Assembly: GCA_006386115.1 (NCBI GenBank)
Contig: VFIW01000106.1
Span: 62,001-126,000, forward strand
DNA length: 64,000 nt
Source of the DNA: Globisporangium splendens
Taxonomy: Eukaryota; Oomycota; Peronosporomycetes; Pythiales; Pythiaceae
Direction of reading: 5' to 3'
How positions within the stretch are numbered: the stretch's first letter is position 1; each line of letters starts with the position of its first letter. Of this stretch, positions 43,243-55,132 are shown piece after piece. The position numbers and the translations under genes were made by a program. Under the pieces are notes generated by a model. It was not told the origin of the DNA, ran no database searches, and saw only the letters and a program-made list of their open reading frames with translations.

Positions 43243-46200
43243 TTAGTCGACAGGTTTGGTCAGTTCCCAAGACAGCTTCAAGTACCCGATCAGATCCTGA
43301 ACACGCCGCACAAGGAAGCGATTCAAATTGTTCGTTAGCACACCGAAGCAACGAGACCAAGCTCGACGAGAATTGTGGTCATTCACTTACCGCAATGAAT
43401 GGCTGTCGCAGGTGCACTGGGAGGTTCACATAGCGAACGTACTCGGTCAGCGACGCCTCAATCTTGTGCAGCTTGCTGATTTTGGATTTCCAGTGTTCGT
43501 TGAGATCAATGCGCCGTTCAAAGTCGCGGTAGTAGTCGACCAAAGTAACCACCTGCTCAGCGCAACCGCTGATGCCTTTGCCATAGTTTGTGCGCAACGA
43601 CTTCAGATGCGCTTGCTGGCGCTCAAACAAATTCGAACCTGCATCGGTGCTTGCTGTTACGCTGCTGTCTGGTCTCGCCTCGTCCAGCGTTTTGGCTTCG
43701 CTGTCTTTTATGTCAGCAGCAGCATTGACTACGGAAGTGACCACCGAACTCAACGCTGCAACCTCTCGCTCTGCTCTCATTTTCTCCACGAACGGCTGGA
43801 TGCGGTCCAGAGACGTGCGAATGTCTTCTCTTTCGCGACCGCTTCCAAACAGAAGCAAGGCTGGAGCCTCTTCCTTGACCTCTTCTTTGATCTCTTCCTT
43901 GACCGGTTCTTCACGCTCAGCCTCTTCCTCTTGCGATTCAGGGACGATCACCATCAACACATCCTCCTCTGGCTCACCTTTCACCAATTCGGCTTCTCCG
44001 TGATCCGGAGCAACTCGCGGAGAATGATCACCATGGATCCGACCATTTTCCCGCACCAATGCACCTGGAAGGTGAAGACTGCTTGAGATATGTTCTGCCA
44101 CAGTTAAAGCAACTTTCTCCGTGGTTGCACTTGCATCTGGCGCATTTGACGAATTGATCGGCAAGTCTGATGCCGCATCGACCTCCATGGATTCCACTTC
44201 AACCGTTTCGGTCTCTTGTGTCCCTGCAATCTCAGAATCTGTGGCTTTCCCATGCGACACATCTGCCAGACAAGTTGGAGCCATAGTATCCACTGTCTCG
44301 AGCGTAGCCTTTTTTTCTTCCTCTTGCACGTCATCATTCTTCACAAACTCAGATCTTGCATCAATTTCATCATCCTCAGGCTCTGGTTGTACTGATTGGG
44401 ATTCCAATTCCGGCACTGTCATCTCCGTTGTTTGGTCGAAGCTCGAAACTTGCTCACTGCCATCCACTGGTTCTGTAAATGTGGATTCAATAGCGTCTGG
44501 CATTGGCGCTGACGAGAGGTGAGCTGCGTCAGCAGTGCTTCCTTGCTCAAGTACATCAGTCTTTTCACTCTGCGAGTCATCATTCACAGAGTCAGCCAAT
44601 GGTGTTTCGCAGACATCCAGGAGAGTTGGTGATGACGAAGCTGGTATGAGAAGAGTATCGTTGGGATCCTCTTGAGAAACTGGTGACGACGAACTCAGCA
44701 CGACAGGAATCTCGGTGGTAGCCTCAACCACGGTGGTTTCTTGTTTCATCACTTGGACTCTCAAATCATTAACAGAGTTCTCGGTCTCACGTGCAGATGA
44801 AGAAGCTGCCATGGTTGCCGTAACTTGTGCCGTTGGCTGAGCAGGTTCGCCGATTTCATCCCTTATCTCGGACATCACGACTGGTACAATAGGTTTATGA
44901 GGATAGTCTGCAGGAGCTGGCAAACTTTGCGACGAATTTTTAGACGTCACAACGCCGACTTCTTCTTCCTGTGGTGGGGCATCATCCAGTGTTGCCTCTG
45001 GCTTAACAGCATCGCTCTGTGACAGCAGTATTTGAAGATTCGATGGTTTGATGTCAGCAGCACTAGTATGTTCGGGTTCACCAGTAGCTTCCTTCACTTC
45101 CATAATTACCGAAGACGTGGAAACCTGATCCGCTTCGTCCCTGGAAGCTGACGCCGATGGAGAGCTTGGTTTTATCGTCACGTCACGATGAATTGCTTCC
45201 TCGTTCAACACGCTCTCCTCTCGCTCAATTTTCACAGCGACTGGCGAGTCATTAACCACAGAACTCGCATCGTCGTCGAGAGCTGCAGCTGTTGCAATGC
45301 CTTCTTGTTCTGCCGATGAAGACTGTGAATGAGCGCTTTCTGCGACCACTTCATCTGCTGCTTCGCTCGTGTTCTCAACGACGCCACTGCTGCTATCTTT
45401 CACCGAGTCCGATGAGTCTTTCGGCTCGTCTTCTACTTTCAACACCGTCGGAGTCTCGTCGTTGTTCGAGCTCGAATTAAACTCGAAGATGACATATGTG
45501 TTCTTCACCGATTCGATCTTCACCACAGGATCACTCGTCGAGTTTTGTGCTTTCCGTTGTCCATCGACAATTTCTCTTTCGGGTTCAACTTTGACGCCTA
45601 CAGTGACGTCCCGTGTCGCGGATCCGCCGACAGATCCAAACGCGCCGTACACCTCAATTTGCGTCGCTACGGTACCACTTTGAGGGGAATGACCCCCTCT
45701 CGACACCGGATGCCTGAACGCCATTGGCATCCGTCTAATGATCTGCGCAGGCTTCCGATTTCGCCGACGTCCAGCCGAGTTGTTGTTGATGCTGTTATCT
45801 TGACCTAGAGACGGTGGAGTAGTTGAGGTGGCAACGTCAGCAGACACCATTTCTACCGTTTTGGTGTCTTCAGGTGCCTCGTCCTCACCAGCCAGGTCAA
45901 TTGTGACTGGAGGCTGTGTGACAACGGCCGTGTCTGGTAACCGAGAATTTCGAGTTGACCGCCGTTTGTTAGACGTATCGAATGAAGTTGAGCGCCGCTT
46001 TTGCTCAACCACGTTCCTCAGCATCTTAACCTCCGTCCTCCGAATAGTAGTATCTTCCGATGCCTTCGTGGATTCATCACGTTGAGGTGCTGCGTCGACT
46101 TCTTGAGCACTATCGACTACGTTTGCAATCTCTTTTTCGACGACGGCAACTGCTTCTTGTGGCTTCTCCGATGCCGCATCCGTAACTTCCTTCTCCTTCT

Positions 46201-49200
46201 TCAATTCAGGGCTTTCAGAAGCCATATGCACATGATCTTCCTGGCATATTCCAGCAGCAGTCGACTCGACTGTGCTTGTAATATTGTCAACCACTGCAAC
46301 CATTTCTACCTCGACGGTTGCTGGATTGCTCTCTCCCTTCTCTGCTCGGGCAGCTTCTTCTGGCGCATTCACAGCCTGATTCGGTTGGCCATCCTTACTG
46401 ACTGCAGCACCATTTGAATCATTTGAATCGCCACTTGGCAATGGAACTGCTCTGTCTTCAGCATCGACTGCTTCCTTTTCGTTAGCGTGCAACGTAGTCA
46501 CTGGTTCGTTTTTTCGATCGGTCTTCACATAGGACGCAACATTCTCGGCGACAACGCTTGCGACTTCCTCATCGATGATGACGACGTCGGGCTTGCTGTT
46601 CGCCGCATTTTGCAGACTTGTAAAGTCGTCTCCAGTCAAGTCGATTTGGCCGTCACCATCATGATTAACGACGTCTGGTACGACTGACCCACGAGGTTTT
46701 CTCCCCCGTTTTCCTTTCTTTACTGGTTTCTCCAAAGGACCAGTGACTTCGGAGCCGAGTTTTCGCTTTCTGGCTTGCGTCGACGAGATGTTCTTGCTTG
46801 AGACCACAATCGCATCGGAAGCAGTCGACGAAGATGCACAGTCGCTTTTGAAGTCCGCATCATTTGAAGGAGACACCAATTTCAATGCTCTTTGCACTGA
46901 CGGATACATCGTGACTTTCGACACATGCGCAAACTTTTCAGCATGCAAGACACTGCGATACTGGCGTTTCGTCGGGACCAATTCATATGGCATGTAGACT
47001 TCGCGGATCGCTCCACCACTCACTTTCTCACCCCGAGTATGGAAATACCGGAACAAACTCACCGGTGTATCTCGCTTCGTGTCGTACGTACTAACGATTA
47101 ATCCGACAAACGGCTCCGACACCTCAATCATAGCACTCTGTTGATCCTCGGTCTTCTTCTCGATTCGGCGCTGGAAAAGCTGTTGGTAGCTTGTCTGGTT
47201 CTCAATATCGCGAATTGATGGGTCCGGTGCAAATGCTGGATGTGAGTGATACCAACCTACGACTTCAAGCTCTGCGTTCTGGATAATCTGACGAAGCTCG
47301 ATCTCACTGCCAGGGTCCATTTCCACGTCCGTCGATCCGTCATCGCCGTCAATCATCAACGACCGACATGGAAACGCTGCTTGAATGTACAAAATCTTGT
47401 TCACTTCGTCCCATCTCCCACCAAGAAAGCCAATGATCTCGCACGTTGCTAAGTGCGCGTGAAGATCGCACACGAACACAGCATCTGGGTGGACTTGCAC
47501 TTGAAAAGGAGGGTCCAAGCTGCCGCTTCCTCGACTCCTGCTACTCAAATTCTCTGCCTCATCTCGTGATCGATACGACTCACACTGAACCATCGTATGA
47601 GGATCGAGGTTCCCCGACATCAGATTTTGTCGAATGTGCGCCTGCTGCACCGAGCGCATCTGCCGTTTACCCAGAGGTCGAGCGGGACTATTTTCATGGT
47701 CAGTCGTATCAGATTTCTTCTCCATGGCTGCATCATCATTGTTCGTGAACACGGCTTTGTCCCAAACGAAATCCTGTTTGTATGCCAGCTTCTTCGGTCC
47801 TTCGCCATTTGGATTCGCATCGCCCGTCGTCAGAGTCTCGACATGCTTTGTCCAAATGCCAGAAAGCGGCGTGCTGAAGACCATGTCATCGGACGAACTC
47901 GTATCGTTTGGTGCCGTACCGGCATTTTCGATAAACTCCACACCATCATCGTCGTCTTCCTCTTGTGTGCTGATATCCTTCGAAGCAGGCTTCTTCTTTC
48001 TCGGCTTCTTCGTTTTCACAGCCTCTGCACTCGAAGTTTGCAATTCGCTGAGCTTCTTGCTTTCTACAACTATTTGCTTGTACGCCTTCGTTCGTTTATC
48101 AAAGTCAGCAGCAAGATCCAACACGGTAACTTTGCCTTTTCTCGATGGACCTTCGATCGCATCAGCATTTGTTCCTGCTTTGCCGACTGCCTTCTTTTTT
48201 GCTGCCGCTTTCTTCTGCGAAAGATTGTTGACATACGCCACTGCCGTGCTGTCATATGGTCCGATCGCTTTCGCCGCCAGCTTCTTGTGACCCTTGACTG
48301 GAGCTTTCTCGTCGCTTTCCGCTAAACCCACAAAGCTTTGTTGCTCCTGCGAGGCGTTCTGCTTGGTGCGTTTCGTGTTCGTTCGACTGGTAGGTGGCAC
48401 CTTCGCGTCTGCTTTGTTGAAATCTGCGTGCAAAGTACGAGGTGTGCGCTCTACCGCGGAAGACTTCTTTCTCACTGGTGCCTTGAGCTTTGCGATCGGG
48501 GGCACTTGTTTATCCAATACAAAGTCACCGTCGTCATCGTCGTCGTCTTCTTCTTCTTCGGAACTCTCCTCATCGTCAATCTCCCACTCCGAGTCCTCGT
48601 TTCGGCTGCCGTGGTATGGCTGCATGCTCGGTTCCACGCGCTGTCGCTTCTCTGGCGGCGGTGTTTGCAGCATATTCAGCTCTTCTTGTGTAAAGTCATT
48701 TCCCTATTTCCAAAACGCACGCTATTTAGTACGCACCACCAAATCTAAAGCAGCAACTAAACTCTACACAGAGCAAAAACGTACCAAATGCACGAGTCTG
48801 ACGGCTCGCTGCACCGCCAACTTGAATTGCTTATACCCCTTCCCCTTCTTGTGCGACGGATTGCAATGCACGTGGTAGTAACTCGTAAACGGTAGAATCT
48901 CGGTGCGCATGTTCGCCTTGTGCACGTGGCGCGTGTTGTCGAGACAGAGCACAAGGCAGTGCTTGACGACGATCTTCTTCTCCTCCGTCTTCCCGAGAGC
49001 GTTCACCATGGCCACCGTCATCTCTTTGGGCGGCGGGATCTCAGACACGCCATCTTTCGGGAGCTCAATGCCGCCGTCCTGGAGCGCGTCCCAGTCCAGG
49101 AACACGATGCCCGGCCACCACGGGTACCCTGTCATCTTGGTCCAGACGACGTCGTAGTTCTGGTACTGCGCCGTGATCATCTGCATGGTCTGCTGCCGCG

Positions 49201-49276
49201 CCTGCTGCGCCGCTTTCTCCTCGGGTGTGAGCTTCGGCAGACCCGCCTTGGTCTTCGACGCGCGCTTCGCGACCAT
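43243..49276 (-). CDS. PWWP-MPN(+) protein, candidate histone deubiquitinase
   Basis: Exons 48785-49276, 43391-48703 and 43243-43296, phase 0, give 1,952 aa. Near the N terminus is a PWWP domain (YDVVWTKMTGYPWWPGIVF, about 40-130), a methyl-histone/DNA reader. An acidic and Lys-rich linker leads to an MPN domain (about 570-720) with CEIIGFLGGRWD and an intact JAMM motif, WYHSHPAFAPDPSIRD (HxH, seven residues, SxxD). These residues bind the catalytic zinc in JAMM deubiquitinases such as MYSM1. About 1,000 disordered Glu/Ser/Val-rich residues follow, then a short helical end. PWWP recruiting a JAMM protease to chromatin is an inference from domains. Divergent from the JmjC gene. Confidence 0.82.
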
Positions 49277-49766
49277 CCTCCTCGACTGTCGTCGTCTCCG
49301 TCAACTGTCTGGTTCGCGTCTTTTAAACGGAATGAGCGCTGCGCCACTCAGAAAAAGCACTGAGGATAAGGAGTGACGTTGAGGAAGTGCGCACCTTATT
49401 CTGATACAGGATACGCGTGCGTATGTGCGTGCTTTATACGTTGATCCGCACGCGCGCACACTCACAGGAGCCACCGCACGACACTTGTGGAGACACACGA
49501 TGGGGTTTGCTTTCCTTTCAAGCGCGCGTCAAGTCCAAAGTCAAAAACTCGCTCATCATGAGCAGAATACCGGTATACCATTTCTCAATCCGGTACTTTC
49601 ATTGTCAAAAATGTCAGTATGTGACTTTATCAAACCAGTTCACCGGTACTATGTGGTAACTCTCATACCGATAATGTACCGGCAAATATCAGTATCTTGA
49701 TATCGGTATGGTACCGGTTGCCATCAGAAACGCAGCCTTCCTTCAGTTTGAATTTCGAGAGAGACG
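49277..49766. promoter_or_regulatory. Divergent promoter with ACCGGTA-type repeats
   Basis: 490 bp between two chromatin genes. From 49564 to 49722 short palindromic units recur: ATACCGGTAT, TCCGGTACTT, CACCGGTACT, ATACCGATAATGTACCGG, GATATCGGTATGGTACCGG. At least six ACCGGTA/CCGGTAC-like units occur within 160 bp. This could be a binding-site array or the remnant of a repeat. Confidence 0.5.
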
Positions 49767-52471
49767 ATGGAAATGGACCTGGAGCCTTCGACCAATAGCA
49801 GCAGCTCCATTCCGCCGCCAGCACCAGCGCAACAGGAGCAAGCAGCAGCCACTGCGATGAACGACGAGTTCGAGGCGCACGTGCAGGTGGACGAGGGCGT
49901 CCTCGCCACGTCGGCGCCGCTGCCGATCGAGAAGCTCGAGCACGTGCTGCGACTGGTACGTGAATGCGCGCATGTCAATGCATCACGGAAGGGATCGTCC
50001 TAATTATATGGAGTGCGTTACTAACGCGGTGTGTGCTATTGTTAACTGTAGACGCACGATGGCATGCGCAGCGTACCGAGCATCCAGGCGCAGATCGAAG
50101 ACCTGCGCGTCAACTTGACGGAGAAAAAGTGCGTGCGTCTTTCTAGAAAAAAGTTGTGATGCATGCTAGCGTTGACGGTTTGTGTATGTGCGTTTACTTT
50201 TGTTGTTTGCGTGTAGAGTGGTTGGCGCTGCGAGCGTGATGGAGCAAATGCTGGCGGTTCTGAAGAAAGATGCACTCGCGCTCGAGTACTTTAAGACGAG
50301 CATCGTTTCAGGTATTGCACGACGATGGCGTGGGATCGCAATGCCTGTTGTGCAAGTCAAATTGGTGACTGACAGAAACTGACCCAATACACACTTTTCT
50401 TGTCTAGCACTGACCGGCAAGCGAATCCGTCCTTTTGTCAACCCCGCGGACGCTTTAATCAACGACAGAGTGTCGACAACCATCGCCGATTCTGAGGACG
50501 ACGACGGCTCCAACACTGTCCGATATGCGCGACCGCGCACGCGATCAGGAAGTTTGTCAACACCTGACGCCAAACCATCGGGCTCGCTGCGGAAACGCTC
50601 CTTGGAAATGGGCAACGCGGCAGCGTCACCAGCGACGTCATCACGTAGGGACAAGAAGATGAAATCTGAGGCCACCGCTAACACTGCACGCCCGAGCAAG
50701 AAGCAGAACGGTGCGAAGGAGATCGAGATCCTCGACGACGAGGAGGAAGAGTACGCCAAGCACCCGACCTACACAGTCCCGACGCACTGGGAGGAGCTCT
50801 ACTACAAGCCAGTGGAGATAATCAACATCCACTCGGTCGGCGCGAAAGATCGGATCCAGGCGCTGCGGTTCGCGGGCACGCCGTTCGTGCTCGAAGGTCA
50901 CACGGGTTGGATGAAGTTCAGTGAGGGCTGGGTGCGACCGAACGGCTCGCTCGACACGGACGCATTCCTGCGCGGCATCCACGACGTCAAAGTGCCTGTG
51001 ATCGAGCGCAACTACGAGGAAACGAACCCGATCAAGACCCACTTGCCGCTGAGCCATTACGTGAAGAACTACTGGGAAAAAGGCAAATCCGAGTACTATA
51101 TGCACCAGTGGCAGTTCCCGTTGAACTCGAAGGTGGCCAAGTTTCTTTGCTACAAGTGCGAGGAGTTGCCTGTGATCGGCGACAACCTGCTGCTCTACTG
51201 GCTCGATGCTGTACGAGGTATGTGTTCCCGATAAGTTTACCTTGCTGTCTGTTGGTCTACGATGCTTATATTGTCTCTGCTACGTGTTTGTGTGTCCAGG
51301 CGACAATCCGCTCCAGTATTTCTTTATGGGACAGAAGAGCACCAACAGCAGGATGCACCAGGACCTGGGCGGCCTGGACATCACGATCGCGCCGATCGTC
51401 GGTACGAAGCGCGTGTCAATGTTGCATCGCTCGGCCGCGAAGCTCGACTCAGTCCACGAGACGGTGAACTTCCACGACGTGGACCTGGAGAAATCGCCGT
51501 TGCTGGCGTTCCTGCCAGCGTGGCAAGTGGACATCAAGCCGGGCCAGATCCTGTTCATGCCCGAGGGCACGTTCCACGCGTGCGAGAACATGACGGCGTG
51601 CCTGTCGTACCACCGGTTCCACGTCGACTCGGTGAACCTCCCGGGCTTCCTGGCATCGTTCCTAGCGCAGGACTCGCCGTCGATCAACCACGCAGAGATT
51701 CTGTGGAACGCCGCGCACGACCTCATGTCGACGCTCGAGGTCAACTACCATGCGAGCGGACAGCTCGACGACCAGGTGGCCACGCTGCGGAAGCTCGACG
51801 CGCTGCGTGCGCTGCGCCATGTCGCGCGCGTCTTGACGCTCGAAGACGTTGTGCCGACCGAGGACTCGTGGGACTGGAACAAGCTTCTCGAGGACATCGA
51901 CTATTTAATCGGCCGCATCGACGTCCGCGCCATGCAGCGCGCCAAGAAGAACAGCAACCACCCGGCGCTCGTGTCTGGCGGCGCAACTACGGCAGCGGCA
52001 GCAGCTTTGGCTGCCAAGGGGAACGCAGGAAGCGGTAAGAGCGCGGCGGCTGCGGCAACGCACTGGGAACAACTGGCGCTGCGTAAGGGTGACACGATCG
52101 GCGTCCAGGTGTTCGAGAAGCGCAACCGCGCGCAGATCCTGCGCATCGAGCACGACATGGAGCTCGTGCAGGTACACTACGTGGACTGGTGCAGCATCTA
52201 CGACGAGTTCCTGCCCGTGAGCTCGCTGTACCACGGCGGACGCGCCAAGAAGGTGCGGTACAAGAAGGCGCCGAACGTGCATGAGCAGGTCTGGGCCGTG
52301 TGGGGGAGCTCGGGCCAGTTCTACAACGCCGTGGTCCTCAAGGTCGTGCGCACAAACGCGTGCCTCGTGCACTATCTCAAGTACGAGAACGACTGGGACC
52401 AGTGGATCCTCCCGGGCAACATCTTCAAGAACTATAGTCTCAAAGAGCGACAAGCCAATGCGGCTGCTTGA
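49767..52471 (+). CDS. JmjC-domain protein with tandem Tudor-like C terminus
   Basis: Exons 49767-49955, 50052-50128, 50217-50311, 50408-51217 and 51300-52471 give 780 aa with consistent phases. The JmjC fold spans about 270-500: GTPFVLEGHTGWMKF, the Fe ligands HxD in RMHQDLGG (about 409) and the last His in GTFHACENM (about 480), with TKRVSML for the 2-oxoglutarate Lys. All metal ligands are present, so an Fe(II)/2OG hydroxylase or demethylase is likely. At about 650-770 two Tudor-like modules (TIGVQVFEKRNRAQIL; QVWAVWGSSGQFYNAVVLKV) probably read histone or Arg methylation. Nuclear role inferred. Substrate unknown. Confidence 0.82.
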
Positions 52472-52598
52472 TAGGATGGATGACTTCTGTACTTAGTGTG
52501 AGAGAGAAAGAGAGAGAGAGAGATGTCGGCCGTTGTACGAATGCCAAAGGAAATCAATAACTACTTACACCTGGGACCTACGTACTCACTCACAGTCT
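52472..52598. repeat. Convergent spacer with GA microsatellite
   Basis: 127 bp between two stop codons. A (GA)n tract with one AA interruption lies at about 52499-52523. Confidence 0.6.
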
Positions 52599-54830
52599 TC
52601 ACGAGGCTTTGGCGGCTTCAAACGCCTCGCTCCCTGTTGCTGCTCCTGCTACAGTTGACCCTTTCGCGGTGATCTTGACCTTTGGCACCACCACTGGCGT
52701 CACCAGCTTCTGCTGCGTCACTTTTTGTGCTCGCGGACCCCGTTGCTTCTTGACGGACGGTGCCGCATCCTTTGTCGTCAACAGCTTTGCCTTGGTCACA
52801 GCAGTAGACATTGGCGGTGGTGGCGGTGCCACATCGGCAAGAATTAGTCCTTCTGGCGCTGGTGTCTCGTCCATAAACTCTTCACCCTGCATCCTCATGC
52901 TGTTGCCTTCGCCACCATCACGCGCCGAGGTGCTGGTCGAAGATGGAGAGAACGACGGGAGCTCGTACCGATGCGGGTACTTGTCCACGAGGCGCTGCTC
53001 GTAAAACGGATGACGCGCGAGGTCGTACACGTGGTAGCACCGCACCGCATGCTTGTCGTCGATGGCCAGCAGCTCCGTCGCGACATCATCCGACTCCGGC
53101 AGCCAGTAGATCGGGTTCGCGGGCATGTACCAGAGCGCCGGATCGCACCAGATATCGTCTGGCAGGATCCCAGCTTCGATCATCTGGATCGACTGTGCGT
53201 AGATCTTGCGCCACGCCGTGACCGCGTGCTTGGCGCGGCGCTTGCGCGTTTGACGGTACTTTTCCCAGGCCGCACCCGTGCACACGCTCTCGCTCATGGG
53301 CAGCCAGTGGAGCCGCTCCCAGAGCTCGCGCCGCCAGATGAACTGGATCTTGAGCGTCGAGACGAACCACGACTTGGCGCGCTCATCCAGCTCCTGGTAG
53401 TTGAGGATGTGCGAGAAGAGCGGCCGCCGTTTGTACATTTCGTTCCACGGCGTCTGTCGATCGAGCTCCTCGAGCGCGCGCAGCGAAAGGAACCGCGAGC
53501 TGTGCTTCATCTCCGTAATGTTGCGCCGCTCGGCCGGCCAGATTAGGTTCTGCTTGATCACGAGACTCTCCTCGGCCACATTGATCTTGCGTTTCTTGGA
53601 CGCAGGCTCTGGTTGGACGCTTGGCTCTTTAGTATCAGCCTCAGTGTACTGGGGAGCTGCCGCTGTGGCGGCTTTCTTCAAGCTATTGCTGTTGCTGATA
53701 ATTGTCGCAATTGCTCCAGCAGGCGATGACGGCGATGGCGATGGTGCTCGCGGCGTCTTCTTGACACGCGGCTTCTTTGGCAGCAGCTTTTTCAGCTTTT
53801 GCTCGCTTCCATCGAGTTCATGCGGCGACGCACAGAGATGCACGGATGGCTTCAGCGTGGAAAGCTCGTCTTGCTTCTCGTGCGCCAGAATCGGCACAAA
53901 CGTTCGCTGTGGAGGTGGTGGTGGTGGCTGTGGCAAAGACTGCGATGTTGTCTTGGACTCGTCGTCGTCTTCGTCGACATGCGCAAACGTGACTGGCGAC
54001 AAAAGCTGCTTCGCGGCCAAGTGGATCTCTTCTTCTTCTTCCTCGGCCGATTGCCGGTAAAACGTGCGGGTAGAGATCAGACCAAGCCCCATGCTGCTGT
54101 CGTTGCCGCCATCATTGACCCCAGCGGCCGTATTGATGCTCATAGTCGAGTCCATTAGTGGCGAAGTGGAAGTCTCTGAATTCATAGGAACGTTGTATGA
54201 CAATGTGGTCGAGGACGAGCGCGGGATCGACGTCTCCACTTCTTCGATGGTCAGCACCACCACACGCTCGCGTGACTGCGGCTGCTGCGATGGGAAGCTC
54301 TGCTGAAGCTGGAACTCACACAGCGCATCTTGCAGTAACGACATATCCCCACGGCACGCGAACTTGCGCTTGAGAAAATTCACAAACGCCTCGGGGTCAA
54401 CCGCCATTGCAGGCTTTTCCCTAGCATTAGCACCATTGACGCCCGGGATCGACGCGCCGCTGGAAGCGATGGTCGCGATGGCCTTGGCGCTGGTCAGCGC
54501 GGCCTTGTGACGTCTCGCTTCAGACTCGGCGGCCGCCGTGGCGCGCTGGGCCTGGCGCAGGCGGGTCCGCAGCAGCACGATCATGTCGTTCAGCCCCTCC
54601 TGCTCGCGCTCGAGCAGCTCGAGGCGCTCGCGCGCCGCCGCCGAGGACCCGTACTGGTCCGCGAAGTGCGCGGCGTCTTGGAGCACCTGTGCGATCGCAG
54701 TGAGCGTGAGCGCGGGCTCCGAGGCTGGGGTCAGGTTGCTATTAGAGCTGCTGGAGGCAGGCGGGTGGGTGAGACTGGTGTTGTTGCTGGTCTCGCCGCC
54801 GCTACTGCGCCTGTTGTTGTTCCGCGTCAT
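52599..54830 (-). CDS. Unrecognised 743-residue protein
   Basis: Single exon from ATG 54830 (MTRNNNRRSSGG). A coiled coil spans about 65-115 (ERLELLEREQEGLNDMIVLL). The middle is a low-complexity region rich in Ser/Pro/Gln/Lys. The best-ordered part lies at about 430-650: LIWPAERRNITEMKHSSRFL, RALEELDRQTPWNEMY, WFVSTLKIQFIWRRELWERL, then DIWCDPALWYMPANPIYWLP. It is Trp/Arg/Tyr-rich and probably helical. A basic Lys-rich tail closes the protein. I recognise no family. Length of the open frame and its composition make it a real gene; the ordered core would be the part to compare. Confidence 0.65.
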   Translation of the reverse strand: MTRNNNRRSSGGETSNNTSLTHPPASSSSNSNLTPASEPALTLTAIAQVLQDAAHFADQYGSSAAARERLELLEREQEGLNDMIVLLRTRLRQAQRATAAAESEARRHKAALTSAKAIATIASSGASIPGVNGANAREKPAMAVDPEAFVNFLKRKFACRGDMSLLQDALCEFQLQQSFPSQQPQSRERVVVLTIEEVETSIPRSSSTTLSYNVPMNSETSTSPLMDSTMSINTAAGVNDGGNDSSMGLGLISTRTFYRQSAEEEEEEIHLAAKQLLSPVTFAHVDEDDDESKTTSQSLPQPPPPPPQRTFVPILAHEKQDELSTLKPSVHLCASPHELDGSEQKLKKLLPKKPRVKKTPRAPSPSPSSPAGAIATIISNSNSLKKAATAAAPQYTEADTKEPSVQPEPASKKRKINVAEESLVIKQNLIWPAERRNITEMKHSSRFLSLRALEELDRQTPWNEMYKRRPLFSHILNYQELDERAKSWFVSTLKIQFIWRRELWERLHWLPMSESVCTGAAWEKYRQTRKRRAKHAVTAWRKIYAQSIQMIEAGILPDDIWCDPALWYMPANPIYWLPESDDVATELLAIDDKHAVRCYHVYDLARHPFYEQRLVDKYPHRYELPSFSPSSTSTSARDGGEGNSMRMQGEEFMDETPAPEGLILADVAPPPPPMSTAVTKAKLLTTKDAAPSVKKQRGPRAQKVTQQKLVTPVVVPKVKITAKGSTVAGAATGSEAFEAAKAS

Positions 54831-55132
54831 GGCACACGTCACTCAGAACGGGGACGGGAGGCGCTCGGAGACTCGGGGCACGTCAGGCGAGCGCGCGTAC
54901 ACGGAGGGTGGGGGCGAAGCGCTTCGCCTTCCTTGCTTCTGGCACCTCGACGGCTTTTCTCGTTGTTTTCTTTGGCTGGGAATGCAGGACCTCGCGGAAC
55001 CTTTTCGCGGGATTGCTGTCGAGTTCGTTGTCTAAAACAAGTGTTAAGAGGCTCTTATTCGGGATCTGCGGTGGTATTTCGCGCCACCGAAAACAGTCAC
55101 ACAGTAGAAAATGCCAAAGAGACAGTGGGAGG
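54831..55132. other. Intergenic spacer
   Basis: 302 bp between the start of the unknown gene and the stop of the ankyrin gene. A short inverted repeat, GCGGAACCTTTTCGCGGG, lies near 54994. No gene seen. Confidence 0.35.
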
